A stretch of DNA of 64,000 bases from Omphiscola glabra. Taxonomy: Eukaryota; Mollusca; Gastropoda; Lymnaeidae. The position numbers and the translations under genes were made by a program. The stretch lies in contig OZ024798.1 in assembly GCA_964017045.1 (NCBI GenBank), positions 28,758,347-28,822,346 of the forward strand, given 5' to 3'. This document shows, piece by piece, positions 48,017-61,106 of this stretch (position 1 is its first letter; every line of letters starts with the position of its first letter). The notes under the pieces were generated by a model. That model searched no databases and had not been told where the DNA came from. It saw nothing but the letters and a program-made list of their open reading frames with translations.

Positions 48017-50269
48017 GCCCAAAGTAACCTAATGTAGATTTTAATGTAATGAATGTGAATGTGTACTTGTCGTTTTTAATTTTAACAAACTCAGTGGTTC
48101 GGAGACATGCCTGACCATCACCTACTCATCATAATCTTAGCATATAAATCATATAAAACTTAGTTTATTGAGGAATAAGTAGAATATAGGCCTAGTGTTT
48201 GTTGTGTTTCCCTCCAATTTCATTAAGTAAAAACTTCAAAACGGATGTACACATGGTAAATGATTCTGGGACAAAACGCAGGCATCAGAAACGTTGTATA
48301 GTTTTGTTCGTCTGATACAATCCTCACAAAGTAATAATTCAAAGTGTCATTTAAAAAGGTTAGGCTACACATATTCGCAACTGCCGATACCATGGTCCAT
48401 GGGAAAGAAAGATATGTTTTTAGTGTCAAATTTGCATTTTTCTAGGCTATTGACTATCAGTGATCAAAGTTAACTTTTTGAAGTTGGTGATTTATTAAGA
48501 GTATTCACTCCATTTAATAACTTTTATTATTGGAATTCATTAACTTCAGTTAAGTTTAAGATTTAGTCTTAGAAATGTTGGCTTCGGTTTCTAGTTACAT
48601 ATTGAAACAACAATGATTACCGTTTTCTTTGGTCTTCATTCAAATTCCTTTGTTCCCAGCTTTAGTTGGAGTCGACAATCTTTGAGCTACTCATTCGGAT
48701 TTCCCCGATGGCTTCAAAGGGGATTTTTCTTATTTATTTGTGTGTGTGTGTGTATTTCCTTCATATACTTGAGTATTCGAGTACTGGTAACATTGCAATT
48801 CCAAATATTTTGCTAATAACTTTTCATGAAAGAAATTAATTTCAAGCACAAGGTCTTGTTGATAAATATGTGAGGACGACTCTTTCTATCTCCCCCCCCC
48901 CCCCCTTCTTTTTCAAACAAAGTTACACTGAATTTGAATATGAAGAGCTTATTTTCAAAACGCGGTATCCATCATTAAAAAAAAAAAATGAAAAAAAACA
49001 AACCATTTTGTAGAGCAAACCAGGTTCGTTTAGGACATGGTAAATTCTATATACTAAACACATTATATTCCTATTTTATTCGTGTCTAAAAATGATTTAA
49101 TCCTCTAAACGCTTTATTAATTTTTTTGTAAAAAGTTGAATAATCTCAAAACCCCCAAAATGGATACACAGCATTTTGAAAATCAGCTCTTCATGTGTAA
49201 AAAATGTTACTTGTTATGTCGCGGGATTGGCGTAGGAAGAGTGGAGAGGAGGATTGTAGTCTCTGTCTCTTTCAGAGAATTTGATCCGAGGGCGGGCATC
49301 TCAGGTGATCGGAATGATGGGGGTGGGGGGCAATGAATTTATAAACACCAAAAGTAGACATAGGCGACCAGCGCTAGCACTGAAACCGATGCCCAAGCCC
49401 TACATAAACTGAATTCACCCAGTTACGGGTACCTGGGGGGGTGTATGTCTTTGGTCCCATCTTATTTGTCGCCCCTGCATTCTATAAAGACACATATAGT
49501 CCACCTATTTTCACAAAATGAAAGGGAAATAATATTTTGGTCAGTTAAGAAAATAAGTTATGTCACTTTGATTCACGCGGGGGTGGGGTGTGTGTGTTAG
49601 AAAGTGGAAATGAAAGGGGAGTGTTGTGAACCACCCCTCTGAAACTTTTGAGGCCTTTAAAATCAAAGAATGCATTTTGGCGAATACCTGACTTTAGTTT
49701 TATATCTGTGGTGAAACAGAAAAAGGTGTTTGGACTTTTAGGTGTGTCCTGGTTGTTTTTGTAGCATTTTGTAAATCCTTTTTAAACAAAATTGTTACTT
49801 AATAGTAATCTTGTTTTATTTAAACTATTTCTTTCTTTCAGCTAATTCATCAATGAATGAGTATTAAAATAATGCAGTCCAAATAAGTGCCAGTAAACCA
49901 TGGTCTATAAATCCTTTATATCTATTTAAAACGGGTATTTGTGTTTTTTCTGTATCAATGATAGAATTATTTTAAGAAATTAATTACAAATGAACTAGTA
50001 GTGTACAAAGGAGGGTGCGGATGAGGTGATTTGCAATGAACAATACGGTAACCTTGGTAAAACTCATTCATCTACATTAAGGCCTATTTATTTTCAAAAC
50101 AAATTGCAGATTTTAAAAAACAACAAAACTAAGTACAAAAAAATAACAAAAAAAAGAATAGATTTGAAAATCGTAAAACTAGTTCACGAAGACTGTTTTT
50201 CCCACTTTCTATTTCATTTTCATATAAATCTTTTTAATTTTTAGATTAATGCTTGCAAATTAGTAAGGC

Positions 50270-50470
50270 GTATTTTTATTATTATTCTGATATTAAAAAG
50301 AGAAAAGCAGTCAAAAAATTAGTATAGGCCTCTAAGTGCATTTAAAATTTCTTTTTACTTTCTGTTATCCAGTATTATAAGTCACAAAGTAAGAAATTCA
50401 AGAAAATACAAACTATTTCGATATTTTAATAGATGAAACATGTGCCATTTGTAAGCGCACGATAAGTCTT
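50270..50470 (+). repeat. Dispersed repeat related to 63370-63540
   Basis: Ordered shared blocks: ATTCTGA.ATT.AAAAGAGAAAAGCAGT, TGATGAAAC/AGATGAAAC and ATTTGTA.GCGCAC. Diverged and non-coding. Confidence 0.55.
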
Positions 50471-50783
50471 AATTTGTACATCAGTACTTTCTAAATCCGT
50501 TGCTTCCAGTCCAACAAATACGATGGGGCAAATGCTAAGACGGTTAGCGCTACCCTACTAGAAAAATCTAAGTGCAGCGTAATTTTCAGAGCGTCATTTA
50601 GAATACCTATTCAAATTTTTTGTCAAATGACTTCATAGTTGCTGCCCTAACAGACATAGTACTAGTTAATTTTATTAACAGACTTTTATAAGTATCATCA
50701 GATGTACTGTCAGTTCAGTAAAAGAATCATAATTACCTGACAGATTCTTAAAACCATTTATGGCTATATTTAAAAGACATGCT

Positions 50784-51499
50784 ACAACCCTGAAAAAAAT
50801 TGACTTTGTTATATGTATAAATTTTACGTACATACCTTGCTTCTTAATTTTTTATGAATAAAAAAAAAAAAGAATATGAAATTCCTTCGTTATTATGAAC
50901 ATGACTTACTGAGATAATCCTTTTGTTCTTGCAAATTGATTTTCATTATTACTAATGCATAGTTGATGATTCCTGCAGATTTTATACTTGTATAAATGTT
51001 CTTAAGAAGTTGAGAATTTTAAATTTTCTGATGCAAAAGTGACCATTTTTATAATTATTATTGAGCAGAATTTTGTTTCCTAAACCTTAGTATGTTGCTT
51101 TATTATTAAAAAGATTAGCATGTTCTGCAATGCTGTGTAAAATTTGTTAGGATATCTCACTTGGTTAATTTATTACGAAATTTAAAAAATCTATGAATTT
51201 CTTAGTTTTTGTGAACATGCCTTGCTGAAATAATTTCTGTAAAATAGTTGGTTGTTTTCACCTTTGCCTGATGATTTCACATTGATGTGCTTTAAATTAA
51301 CTTTTACGTGACTCCTGGATATTAAGAATAGCTTAATTAGTTAATTTTTTATGATTTTTTGAAAGTGAAGTAAAATTGACTTTTTGTCTCCCTTTTAATA
51401 TTTTGACAAATTGAGCTTCGGCTCGTTTTTAAACGAATAAAAATTGTATTTACAATTTAGTGACAACCCTGAAAAAAATTGACTTTGTTATATGTATAA
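50784..51499. repeat. Region bounded by a perfect 37-bp direct repeat
   Basis: Identical 37-bp segments at 50784-50820 and 51463-51499 (ACAACCCTGAAAAAAATTGA and on). Between them a weaker internal repeat (ATGAACATGACTTACTGAGA near 50900 against GTGAACATGCCTTGCTGAAA near 51214) suggests an old tandem duplication or a decayed element with direct ends. Confidence 0.7.
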
Positions 51500-52052
51500 C
51501 TGGTTGTGTGTGCAAGAGATTTGAAAGTTCCAACATAGTTATTTTAGAAGATAGCGGGTGCCAAAACTACACTTTCCTGGCGTCTAAAAATTGACGCTGT
51601 TCCTGATTTTTAAAAAATTCATAACTTTCTAAATATTGGAGATAGAGCATTAAAATTTGTGGTTCTGTTATAATGAAGGCAAGCTCTATTTAGGGGAATA
51701 GTTGAATTTTATTTAATTTCATTATGAAATTTTCATTTAAAATACCTATTAAAATGATACTTTTCTAATAGCCCTATAGTTTTACGTTATTGTTGCACTA
51801 ATTATACTCTGGGGGGTGGCCATTGACTTCTTAGAACAACTCCTTCCTTAGAAAGATTTAACTCACAAGTTAAAGTGAAAACATTAATTGTAAATTGAAG
51901 CCTCAAATCATGACCACTATTTTATGACATCAAATGTTTTGTAAAAAAAAATATGGCTGCAATAATGTTTAATTTTATGAGTACATTTTCCTTTCAAGAC
52001 CTAGAAATCACCACCATTCATCCTTTCACAAAACCTTAACATTAATACAACA

Positions 52053-52058
52053 TTTATT
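52053..52058 (-). terminator. Candidate RABL3 polyadenylation signal
   Basis: TTTATT on the plus strand (AATAAA on the gene strand), 242 bp past the RABL3 stop codon. Several similar hexamers exist in this AT-rich region, so the choice is tentative. Confidence 0.4.
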
Positions 52059-52299
52059 AGTTTATTGACAAAAGCAAATGTATAAGAAATGTGAAGATAT
52101 ATCAATGACAAAATTAGGATTAATAATCCTTCACTCAACATTTCATTTCTTGGTCTGAAGTAGCATCCTTTGTAATTTAACATTAAATAACAGACTCAGT
52201 TCCTTGCACACTTATGATTTGCTCACAGTATATGTACACATGTCTCAGCATTCTTCTCTATCACACTTCTGTTTTAATTAATTCCCTTCACACATCAAG

Positions 52300-55200
52300 T
52301 CAATCGGCATGAGAGTTCTTCCACACTCGCCTTGTCTGCATAGGACTGAACTGACCCTGTCAAAAAAATTAAAAAAATTATATGTATATTGGTATCAAAT
52401 ATGTATAAATAAATATGTATTTACTGACTAGTGGTGGTGTTGACTCAAAGTATTATCCCAGGGCACTTTACAAACTGTATGACTATGAAATAAGATTCAA
52501 GTACCTGTTTATAAATAAATAGACTATACAGAGCTACACAATATGGTGTCATTCTTTATTATTATTATTTTCATAAGCATGTGTGACTTACTGATACTGT
52601 GACTAGTTTGAGACACAAATAATTTGTGTAAAGAAAACAATATGTGTTCAGCTTTATGATTAACAAAAAAAATATTCTAAAGTTTTGGCAATTTTCATCA
52701 GTGCAACAAAAAAAAACATTAATATACCCAGTAATTGTGAATTAAATTTACGTAACATATCTACATCCCACCAGCACCTTATATGAAAGTGAAAGAAAAA
52801 TAACGGACAAAAGTCACTAGTGAAAACCAAGATCAGAAGAACACTTAACACTGACCACCTGGTTACTTAAAAGGCATTCTATTGGGCTGGTGCTCTTGCA
52901 TGACTACACCACTATATACTAGTTGTCAAAATCATCAAATAATTCTTCTCTCTCACATTATATAACATTTCCTGCCCTATAAATTATAAATAGAGCTTTC
53001 TAAACTCATTACTAATATTCTCTACTGAAACAATGTCAGCATAATAATTACTTAACATGATAGTTTAAGTTACTTTAGGAATTAAATTTGTTTTCAAACT
53101 TCAAATGGATTCAATTTTATATTGTTACAATTTTCAAATTTAATATCTTAACACCATACATAATACAATAACATGACAATAATCCAGATGTCCAAAATTC
53201 CTGATATCCTCATCAGGCACAGAAACATTGCAAATCCGATCTACATTCATAGGAGCCATAATGATCAATAAATTGATCGTGGGTCCTTAATATATAGAAG
53301 AAGAAGAATTTTTTTTTTCTTAAGGGTGAGATTCACAACATGATTTAAGTAAATTTAAGACTTTTTCCATAAATAATAACATGTTCAATACTGTACGTCA
53401 TGTGATGAGAAATAAAGCGCTGTAGGCATATTATGCAGTTTCTGACTAGTTGAGTTTTTATCTAAGGTTTAAATTTAGTTTTCCAATTTACTATAAGCTA
53501 TCTGGAAATTTATATATTTAATTACTGAACTCAGGTTATTTGGTTCTCAAAGGGATTTGAAAATCCAGTTGAGTTGGGGTCAAACTACAATTTGTCAGGA
53601 TTATTGAAGTCTTAGCAGGACTTTATTTTGACCTGCACTGCTGCCTATAATCCTATGACTTTAGCTGAAGTCCTTAAGGATTAAGAGTTATTAAGCCTTA
53701 TTAGAGTGAACTAAAAATTGTCCTTTAGTATGAAATATAAGATCATATTTTAAATATTTTGTTAAAAATTATTCATTGAATTGAAAAAGTAAGGATTTCA
53801 ACTATAATTGTCATTTGGCTATTAATTAACTGATCTTCATTTCACAGAAGATAAATAATTGTGTGTGAATGTTTACATGAGAAATAAATTGGGATTGAAT
53901 TTAAGGAGCCAAGCAATAATAGTTTTCTTATTTCTAAATGAGAAAAGCAGTAAGTATATATTTCTGCAACTGACTGCTTCATTTAAACTTTAAAAATAAA
54001 ATAACAAGGTCATTGCCAAAGCCAGTGTAGAGTGAAACACAGAGAATATGTTCTAGTTAAAGAATGTTATTTGTAAAAATAAAAAATCTCAAGCTATGAG
54101 AAACACTCAAGCTATATTCTTAGCTGTTAGATTATTCATCTTTTCTATACAGTTTTAATAAAAAAAACTGATAAAATATATAACATCAGGAATCCTCCAC
54201 CATAAAATGTTGTGTACAAAACATGAAAATCCCAAATATTAACTTTCTATGTTAGAAATAAAAAAATATACAGAGCATATTGTCTTCTGTAAATTGGAAT
54301 CTTGTACTCCCTCAGCAATCCGTAGAAACCAGAATCACAATTAAATTATTTCTTGTTAACCATGTTAGAATAATACACACAAAAATTACCTAAATACTTA
54401 AGTGATCAACCTAAAAATAATTTATAAATATCAATAGAGCAGGTGAGCTTTGATTAGGAGAAGTAAAAACAGGATTAAAATGATTTTTTTTTCCATAAGT
54501 GCATAAAATGCTATGAAATTCAGACCATAAAAAACACCCACTTAAAAAATGAGTGCTATTGAAGGGGTGTTATACTACACAGCAGGTAGGATGCTGTGTT
54601 GTCAGAAGTTGGGGTGCTACATTACACAGCGGTAGGGATGCAGTGCTACTTGTGCTACACTGCAGCAAATATGCTACATTACATGACAGTGGGGATGCTA
54701 TGCTACACAGCAGAAAGATGCTACATTACAACAGCAATCAGGATCCTACAAGGTTAACATTAGTTTCATTTATTAGTCTTGGAGTACTATTGCTTTCTCA
54801 CAACAAATTCATTGATCTTTCAACGCTGCCCTTCTGTAAGATGTTACAGTAATGGAAACACAGGGTATCTACTATACAGGTTTCACCCACTAAATTTATC
54901 TCCCATCACCAGTATAGGGAAAAAACACAAGAAAATCTTGAACTCAAGTTAAGCCTTACGTAATTGCATCCCTCAAGCCCTAAAATGGCCCAAACTCGAA
55001 ACCCTGGCGATTGCCAGCACTTTCTGCTGTACTGACCTGATTGCTGGACAACTTTCTTTCCACAACCTGTTTTAGAAAAAAGACATGGTTAGTTTTGGTA
55101 CAGATTTATTAAAAAGTTAGACAGAAGTTTAGGCTATTTAAAAGCCTTTAAAACAACAAATTATATTAACAGATGTTCATCAAATTAATATAATGAAAAA

Positions 55201-58200
55201 CAATATTTTACAATATTTAATACTTGGAAAATAATTTTATTCATTTAAATACATAAAATAAAACAGTTGGAAATGGTGCTCAATGACTCAATGTAAAAAA
55301 ATAATTAAAAAATAATTGAGTTGTATGCTCCTCACTTTATCAAAAAACCTGGAGAGCTTGACCGCATTAGTGGAGCCTGGTGCCAACTGTTTAACTTGTA
55401 AACAGTCCTGTTATAAAATAATTTTTATTTTAATTTTTAAGAATGTATTCTAAAATAAAATGAAAAAAATGGAGAGTAGCAAGAATGTTGTTTTAGGATT
55501 TAGTGACATCAGTGTTTGTTACAATAAGAAAGATGTTTCACATTAGTTTTTGGTATGTAATGCTTTATTATTTTTATTTTTAACACATTTGAAGACTTCA
55601 CTGCTAAAAGTGCTAGAGCAATGGTTCTCAACCTTCCTAATGCCGCGACCCTTTAATACAGTTCCTTATGTTGTGGCGACCCCCTACCACAAAATTAATT
55701 TCATTGCTACTTCATAACTAGAGTATATTATGTGTTTTCCGATGGTCTTCGGCAACCCTTGTGAAAGGGTCGTTCGACCCCCAAATGGGTCGCGACCCAC
55801 AGGTTGAGAACCGCTGTGCTAGAGTCACATACAAAATTTGAATAATTTGATAGTCTTTTTGAATTTTCAAAGTTGATCTTCTCAAACTGGATATATGTTA
55901 CTCATTATGTAATTTTAGCACTAGGGTCTTCATTTGTCAGCTAGTGGAAATCAATATTTAGAGTAGAAAAAAATGTTGTTACTACCCAGTAAACACCAAA
56001 TCTAGTTAGAAAAATGGTTACATTTTTTTAACTTGTATAAGCTGGTGTAGTTTGTGAATATGCAGAAGAAATAAGATAATGGGATGGAATACATACTAAA
56101 TTGAATTCATCTGCTCCACATTCTTCTGCTATGTGGGATGAATGCAAAGTATTTTTCTCTCTCAATGATTGTGCTGAATCAACTTTAGTGCCAATTACTA
56201 AAATTGGAGTTTGGTTCCCAGCAAACTGCTCTGGATCAAAGTCATAACTGAAACATTGCAAATAAAGATTTATCGCAATATGAGCTAATCAGTTTAACAT
56301 TAGTGTGCATTAGATAGAACAACAGAAGAAACAATGCCATGAAGGACTAAAACTTCTATTATAAGTTTTAGAAATTAAAAAGAAATTTAACACCCATGCC
56401 TGACAGGAAGCAAATTAATTTTATTAAGAACATTTGCTTTAACATTGATGAGAGTTATTATTACCCATTGTTTGGTTTCAAATCATCTTTACTTAATGTT
56501 TCCGCTAACCATTTCCGCAAGTTCTGATGAGATTTACGATTGGTTAAATCATGGACTAGAATAATACCTGTAAAATAACCATGTAAATAACTAATTTAAA
56601 TCATCAGTTTATTTAACAAAAAATTCTTCACAAAGATTTATAAATGTATTTATAAAAGTAAAACCAAGTTGAATAAACTAACAATAAATGATTTCAACTC
56701 ACTGTAGGTTTCATAAATGTTCTATCTCAGTGCTGTCCAACCTCTCTCACAATTCCTACCAGACTGAATTGCATAAGCTACAAACAAACACAGCATGTAT
56801 CCTGCTTTCTACTCATTGAAAGTCTCATGCTCCAATCTCTGAATACCAGATACTTATCCCAAATGTCACTACAGTACAGAATGGACACACACTCTCCCAT
56901 ACCTGGCTAGACCACCTGTTTAAATAACACGGTACCATAAATGGTTCACACTACCCATCATAGTCATTTGTGACACCTTCAGTACCCCCAGATAACATCT
57001 CGATTACACTGACCCCAAGACTTTCCTTTCATCGTTAACTTGTGGTGCTCACCTATTTCATCTAAATTGATCCTATAGGTGAGGGCATAATGGTTGCTCT
57101 GCTGATGTGTTTAACATAAATTACTTCTACCTGTCAAGCGATCCCACTCCTTAGATTTTAGTGACTTCTGCCTTGTCTATGTTACAACTTCTCCCGTGCT
57201 CTCACATGATTTCCCAAAAATGCATAATAAATGAATGTTGTTTGAAAATATTGTCACCCTAGTATGTTTTATTTTTTTACACACATTATAAACATTTCTT
57301 AAGCTGTGGTGGGCCATTTAAATGTGGCCAGGGGGCTGGACAGCACTGTTCTATTTCATCAATAAATAATGTATTATTAGTAATTTTCACGAATTATAAT
57401 TCAAAATTTACAAATATAAAATAATGAATGATCACATAAAAAATGAATGCAATGCTGCCTTTAAAAATATAGCTTATACTATCCTTATTTTAGAGCAGTT
57501 ATAAAGTTATAATACTATTAATACATTTTATTTTGAAACAAGGATAGAAAAATTAAACAAGATTTCTACAAGACATAAGATTCCTTTTTGGGAAAACATA
57601 TTTAATATCAAACCTTGAACTTGATGATAAAAAATAGATCTACTGTTAGCATGACTGGCAGCACCTCCAATATCCCAGAGTTCAACAAAAAAATCTTTCT
57701 CCGAAGGTGTACCAGCTCTGTATTCATGGAGCTAATGGAAAGACATTTAAAAAATACTCAGATAATTATTATATTATATATTTGTTCTCAATGTGAGTGT
57801 GAATATCACTTGTAAATATTAAAAAAAAAAAATAAATATTAAATAACATGACTACTGCATTTTTGTGTTGCTCATGCTAAAACTGAAACAGTATGAGTAA
57901 GGTATTTCTAAAGAAAATAATAATAATTATGTTAATATGGGGAGACAAGACTTTTATTAGAATGTACTCTGTTAGCCTACTTTCACTTCCACTGAGCATC
58001 CTATGGTGGCTGTTGGGGTATAGCAAGGTTCATTATGGCAAATAAGATGAACCAATGATGTTTTCCCCACTCCTATTGATTGAAGAAACAAAAAATTTGT
58101 TTACAAAAAAATGATTGGAAATGATTTTTAACAGCTACAATGGAGGCTACAAACTCTATCATACTCTATGTCTATGTTGTTAAACAATCTTTTTATTTTA

Positions 58201-59594
58201 ACTCTATACTATATATACTAGTGATGGGACGATACCAACATTTTTAACGATTCCGATTCTACCCAATTATCCCGATACGATTCCCGATACGATTCCGATT
58301 CCTGGCCATTATTACATATATTATTATTGTGCCCAGGTATTAACATATTTAATTAATATAAAAGTTGAGAATTGATTAGAAAAGTGTATTAGCTTGCTAT
58401 TGAAGCTTTACAATATGCTAGATAACAATGTATTGGAAAGGTTTTATATAAACACTATCAATAATTCCATTTTAATAATACAAAGATGTAGTATTGAGTT
58501 CAAAATAATATAAATAATTCCATTTTAATGAGAAAAACTTTATTCAGTTCAATCAGTTGATAGTAAGAATATTCATTTAATCATAGTCAAACTGAAGCAC
58601 TCGCAAATTATAGTGCAAAAACATAAGCATCTCTCCAGTTGTTGGTTCTAAACGGTTTCTCTTTGGCGAGTATATATTGCCACCTACACTAAAAATTCTC
58701 TCGCTCTCTACTGAAGAAGGCGGAGCACATAAATACTTTCTTGAGAGGAGAGCCAAACTTGGAAGTTCTTCTTTGTTCGCTTTCCACCAGCTAAGAGGAT
58801 TCTCATTGTTTGCAATCAGTTTAAATGTTAGATACCTTTATATTTCTGTTCTAATTTTAATACTTGCTGCTGAAAATTGATCTTTGTTGTTGTGGTTGTA
58901 GCATTAATTTAATCAGTTAAGAATCATTTTGGTATCGGAATCGGGTCTGAATTATTCAGCTCCGATGCCGATTCCCGATGCTTTGGAAAAGTCCCGATAT
59001 TCCGATTATTCCGATACGATTCCGATTAATCGTCCCATCACTAATATATACCATATACTATACTCAAGCAAACTATCACATTTTACAAGAGGGATTTATT
59101 AGCTCTTATTAAATTTCCATTCTCCTGAACCATTAGATTTAGATTCCAAAAGGCAAAAGGCTTTTAATAATTGATAATAATTCCCCTGCATAAAGTAAAG
59201 GCAGGTTACATATCATGGGACCATAGCATATTCAGTATTGTGTGAAATGTATGTACAGAATCTTATCTCTCATGCTAGCAATGCAGTCAAGTTAACGAGT
59301 CAATCAATGTCAATACCATCATGCCACCGTGGCATACTACTTTTCGTTTTAATTTTTTTTTATTTTGTCAATATCGGATTATTGGAATATCAAAAAAATG
59401 ATCATCGATCGTCAGCTTTCAAAAATTGATTGTTGATTGGACAGTTGATTAAAAATGTCATATAGGAAATGAAAATTAAAACTATTTCAATAAAATGTTC
59501 ATATTAAAGCACAATTTTCAGTATAAACGTTATTATAAATTTTCCTACCGGAATCGCCTACCACAAGCACTTTCACTTTTTCTAAGTCGGCCAT
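52300..59594 (-). CDS. RABL3: Rab-like protein 3 (RABL3), complete, eight exons
   Basis: Exons in transcript order: 59594-59549, 58072-57981, 57731-57614, 56567-56465, 56247-56097, 55407-55336, 55066-55037, 52356-52300. They total 669 nt, 222 codons plus TGA (human protein 236), with every phase consistent. N-terminus [20 protein letters not shown] holds the P-loop. ELWDIGG is the G3 switch-II motif in the RABL3 form, [10 protein letters not shown] precedes it to the G4 segment VIGTKVD, and [17 protein letters not shown] is the G5/C-terminal helix. Known role: an atypical small GTPase without a prenylation motif, implicated in vertebrate lymphoid development and RAS-pathway regulation. Exon 7 is only 30 bp ([10 protein letters not shown]). 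Exon 8 ([18 protein letters not shown]) is the least conserved part and the least certain call. Introns 2, 3 and 5 each carry a transposon. Confidence 0.93.
54560..54735. repeat. Degenerate tandem repeat of about 20-25 bp
   Basis: Repeated variants of GGATGCTACATTACACAGCA through this stretch, with irregular spacing. Located in RABL3 intron 7; the open frame it creates has no protein similarity. Confidence 0.6.
55619..55816. mobile_element. SPIN-like hAT short element, copy 3, in RABL3 intron 5
   Basis: Ends CAATGGTTCTCAACC and GGTTGAGAACCGCTG with a perfect target duplication TGCTAGAG (55611-55618, 55817-55824). The inside keeps AATGCCGCGACCCTTTAATA, GTTGTGGCGACCCCC, ATGTGTTTTCCGATGGTCTT and GGGTCGCGACCCACAGG. 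Best preserved of the four copies; 198 bp. Confidence 0.9.
56728..57348. mobile_element. hAT short element, CAGTGCTGTCCA ends, in RABL3 intron 3
   Basis: Ends CAGTGCTGTCCAACC and GGCTGGACAGCACTG; flanks TTCTATCT (56720-56727) and TTCTATTT (57349-57356) form an 8-bp duplication with one mismatch. 621 bp, no intact frame. Confidence 0.85.
58219..59043 (-). mobile_element. hAT element remnant in RABL3 intron 1 with transposase dimerisation domain
   Basis: Ends TAGTGATGGGACGAT and ATCGTCCCATCACTA are inverted, with a perfect target duplication ATATATAC (58211-58218, 59044-59051). Subterminal CCGATACGATTCC motifs occur at both ends. On the minus strand 58577-58812 encodes the C-terminal hAT domain ([58 protein letters not shown]) up to a natural stop. 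The rest of the transposase is deleted. It lies between RABL3 exons 1 and 2. Confidence 0.9.
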
Positions 59595-59880
59595 CTTTTT
59601 GCTATCAATAGCATTTCCATAGGATATCCCCGATTCCAACTTTCATTTAAATGAACTTCTCTTCCAAAAGAGCTTAGGTTCAATCATATTTAAAATGTAA
59701 CCTACTTTATTACGGATGCAAAAGCTACACTGGAGTAAATAATTATAAAAACAATACATTATTGTGACATGGGATTTAAATCTTAAAAACTAGCGATAAC
59801 CCGGCATGCATTTCAATGCCACTCAAAGAAAATAAAATAATAAAAAGATTACGTTTTTAAAGTAATTTTTTAATATGAAA

Positions 59881-60170
59881 TATTTTTCAAAACTATAATA
59901 TCCTTGGATTTAAAGATATTATCATTCACGAAAAAATGTACACACCCTATTTCCTACCCTAAAAATTGTGAGAACATAATCTTAAATTTACAACAAAAAC
60001 TCTTACAACATACTTTTATAAAGAAATTTGATATATTGATATCTTCATCAAAAATATAAACAAACTTTTGCCTTGTTTTTTTAATTATACATTATCATAA
60101 AATCGTAAAACAAACAATTCTTTTATCTAAAGAAGAATCTCGCAATCTAAAGAACTCTGGGATATTATAC
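59881..60170 (-). repeat. AT-rich dispersed repeat, diverged inverted copy
   Basis: Reverse-complement relative of 2780-3230, with matching blocks in the same order separated by small gaps. Non-coding. Confidence 0.6.
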
Positions 60171-60710
60171 GGTGAAAATTAGAACAAGGAGAATTACACG
60201 TAAAAATGTTAAAGTTGTTGTAAAAAATGAGTTGGTGCCCTTTGATAGGTGAAATTAAACGCACAGAAATAATTTAGTTTTTAAGGGAGTAAAAGTATAT
60301 GAAGATTAATAACAATTGACGTGAACCGTAAAGTTTTTTATATAAAGTTCAGTACCTCATTGAAAATGTGCAAAACTATACGTTTTCCCGCAAATACGTA
60401 CTAAATATCGCTGATATACCTTGAAATGTGTCCATCATTTGGTGTTACTACTACACGCTGACATTAGCCTAGTTCATGTCAAATGTTTAGATAAGTTTTA
60501 CATTTTACGAACGTGTACTCAGCTGTTGAATCTAATTTTTAAGATGTTTTCCTAATTATCTACGTACAGCAGCATGTCTGTTATCGAAACTAATTGGAAA
60601 TTAGTGTGGTTCGATAACCTTTTTTTTCCTTTCCGGATAACCGAACACTCACACGGAAAGGCTGCGTAGAAGTTGGTGCATTGAATACATTATATTCTTA
60701 CCTTAAGCAC

Positions 60711-60819
60711 GTATGGTGCACATGTGCAGTGTATTATGCACACATGTACATTGTATGATGCACACGTGTACAGTGTATGATGCACATGTGTACATAGTAT
60801 GATGCACAGAATGCACAGT
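60711..60819. repeat. 22-bp tandem repeat, about five units
   Basis: Units of GTATGATGCACACGTGTACAGT, the middle three being 22 bp each (60731-60796), with shorter or longer variants at both ends. Each unit contains the partly palindromic CACRTGTG. Confidence 0.85.
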
Positions 60820-60956
60820 GAATTATATATACAGTAATGATCAACGACGTATCGGAGTCAGCTTATAGATGTAAAAAAGTATTTAAAAAACGGTGACAAG
60901 AGGTCGCTCCCATGACTGAAGCATGGAATAAAATCTGAGGTCACTTTGCCTTAGCA

Positions 60957-61106
60957 CAGTGGTTCTCAACCTTCCTATGGCCGCGACCCTTTAATACAGT
61001 TCATCGTGTTGGGGCGACCCCCAGCCATAAAATAATTTTCGGTTATACTTTATAACTATAGAGCATATGTGTTTTCAGGTGGTCTTAGGCGACCCATGGG
61101 AAAGGC
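60957..61106. mobile_element. SPIN-like hAT short element, copy 4, right end missing
   Basis: Left end CAGTGGTTCTCAACCTTCCT and body (GGCGACCCCCAGCCATAAAA, GTGTTTTCAGGTGGTCTTAG, GGCGACCCATGGGAAAGG) are present, but the terminal GGTCGCGACC...ACCGCTG part is lost. CCTTAGCA occurs directly left (60949-60956) and directly at the break (61107-61114). Confidence 0.75.

Larger units (their letters stand above)
48017..52052. other. No gene seen: intergenic, degenerate repeats
   Basis: AT-rich, with a (GT)n run near 48741, a C14 run at 48892-48905, a segment at about 50270-50470 resembling 63370-63540, and a 37-bp direct repeat. No exon was recognised. Confidence 0.5.

Noticed and set aside
54553..54852. 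99-codon plus-strand frame in RABL3 intron 7
   Set aside because: Most of it is a degenerate repeat; no similarity to a known family is recognised.
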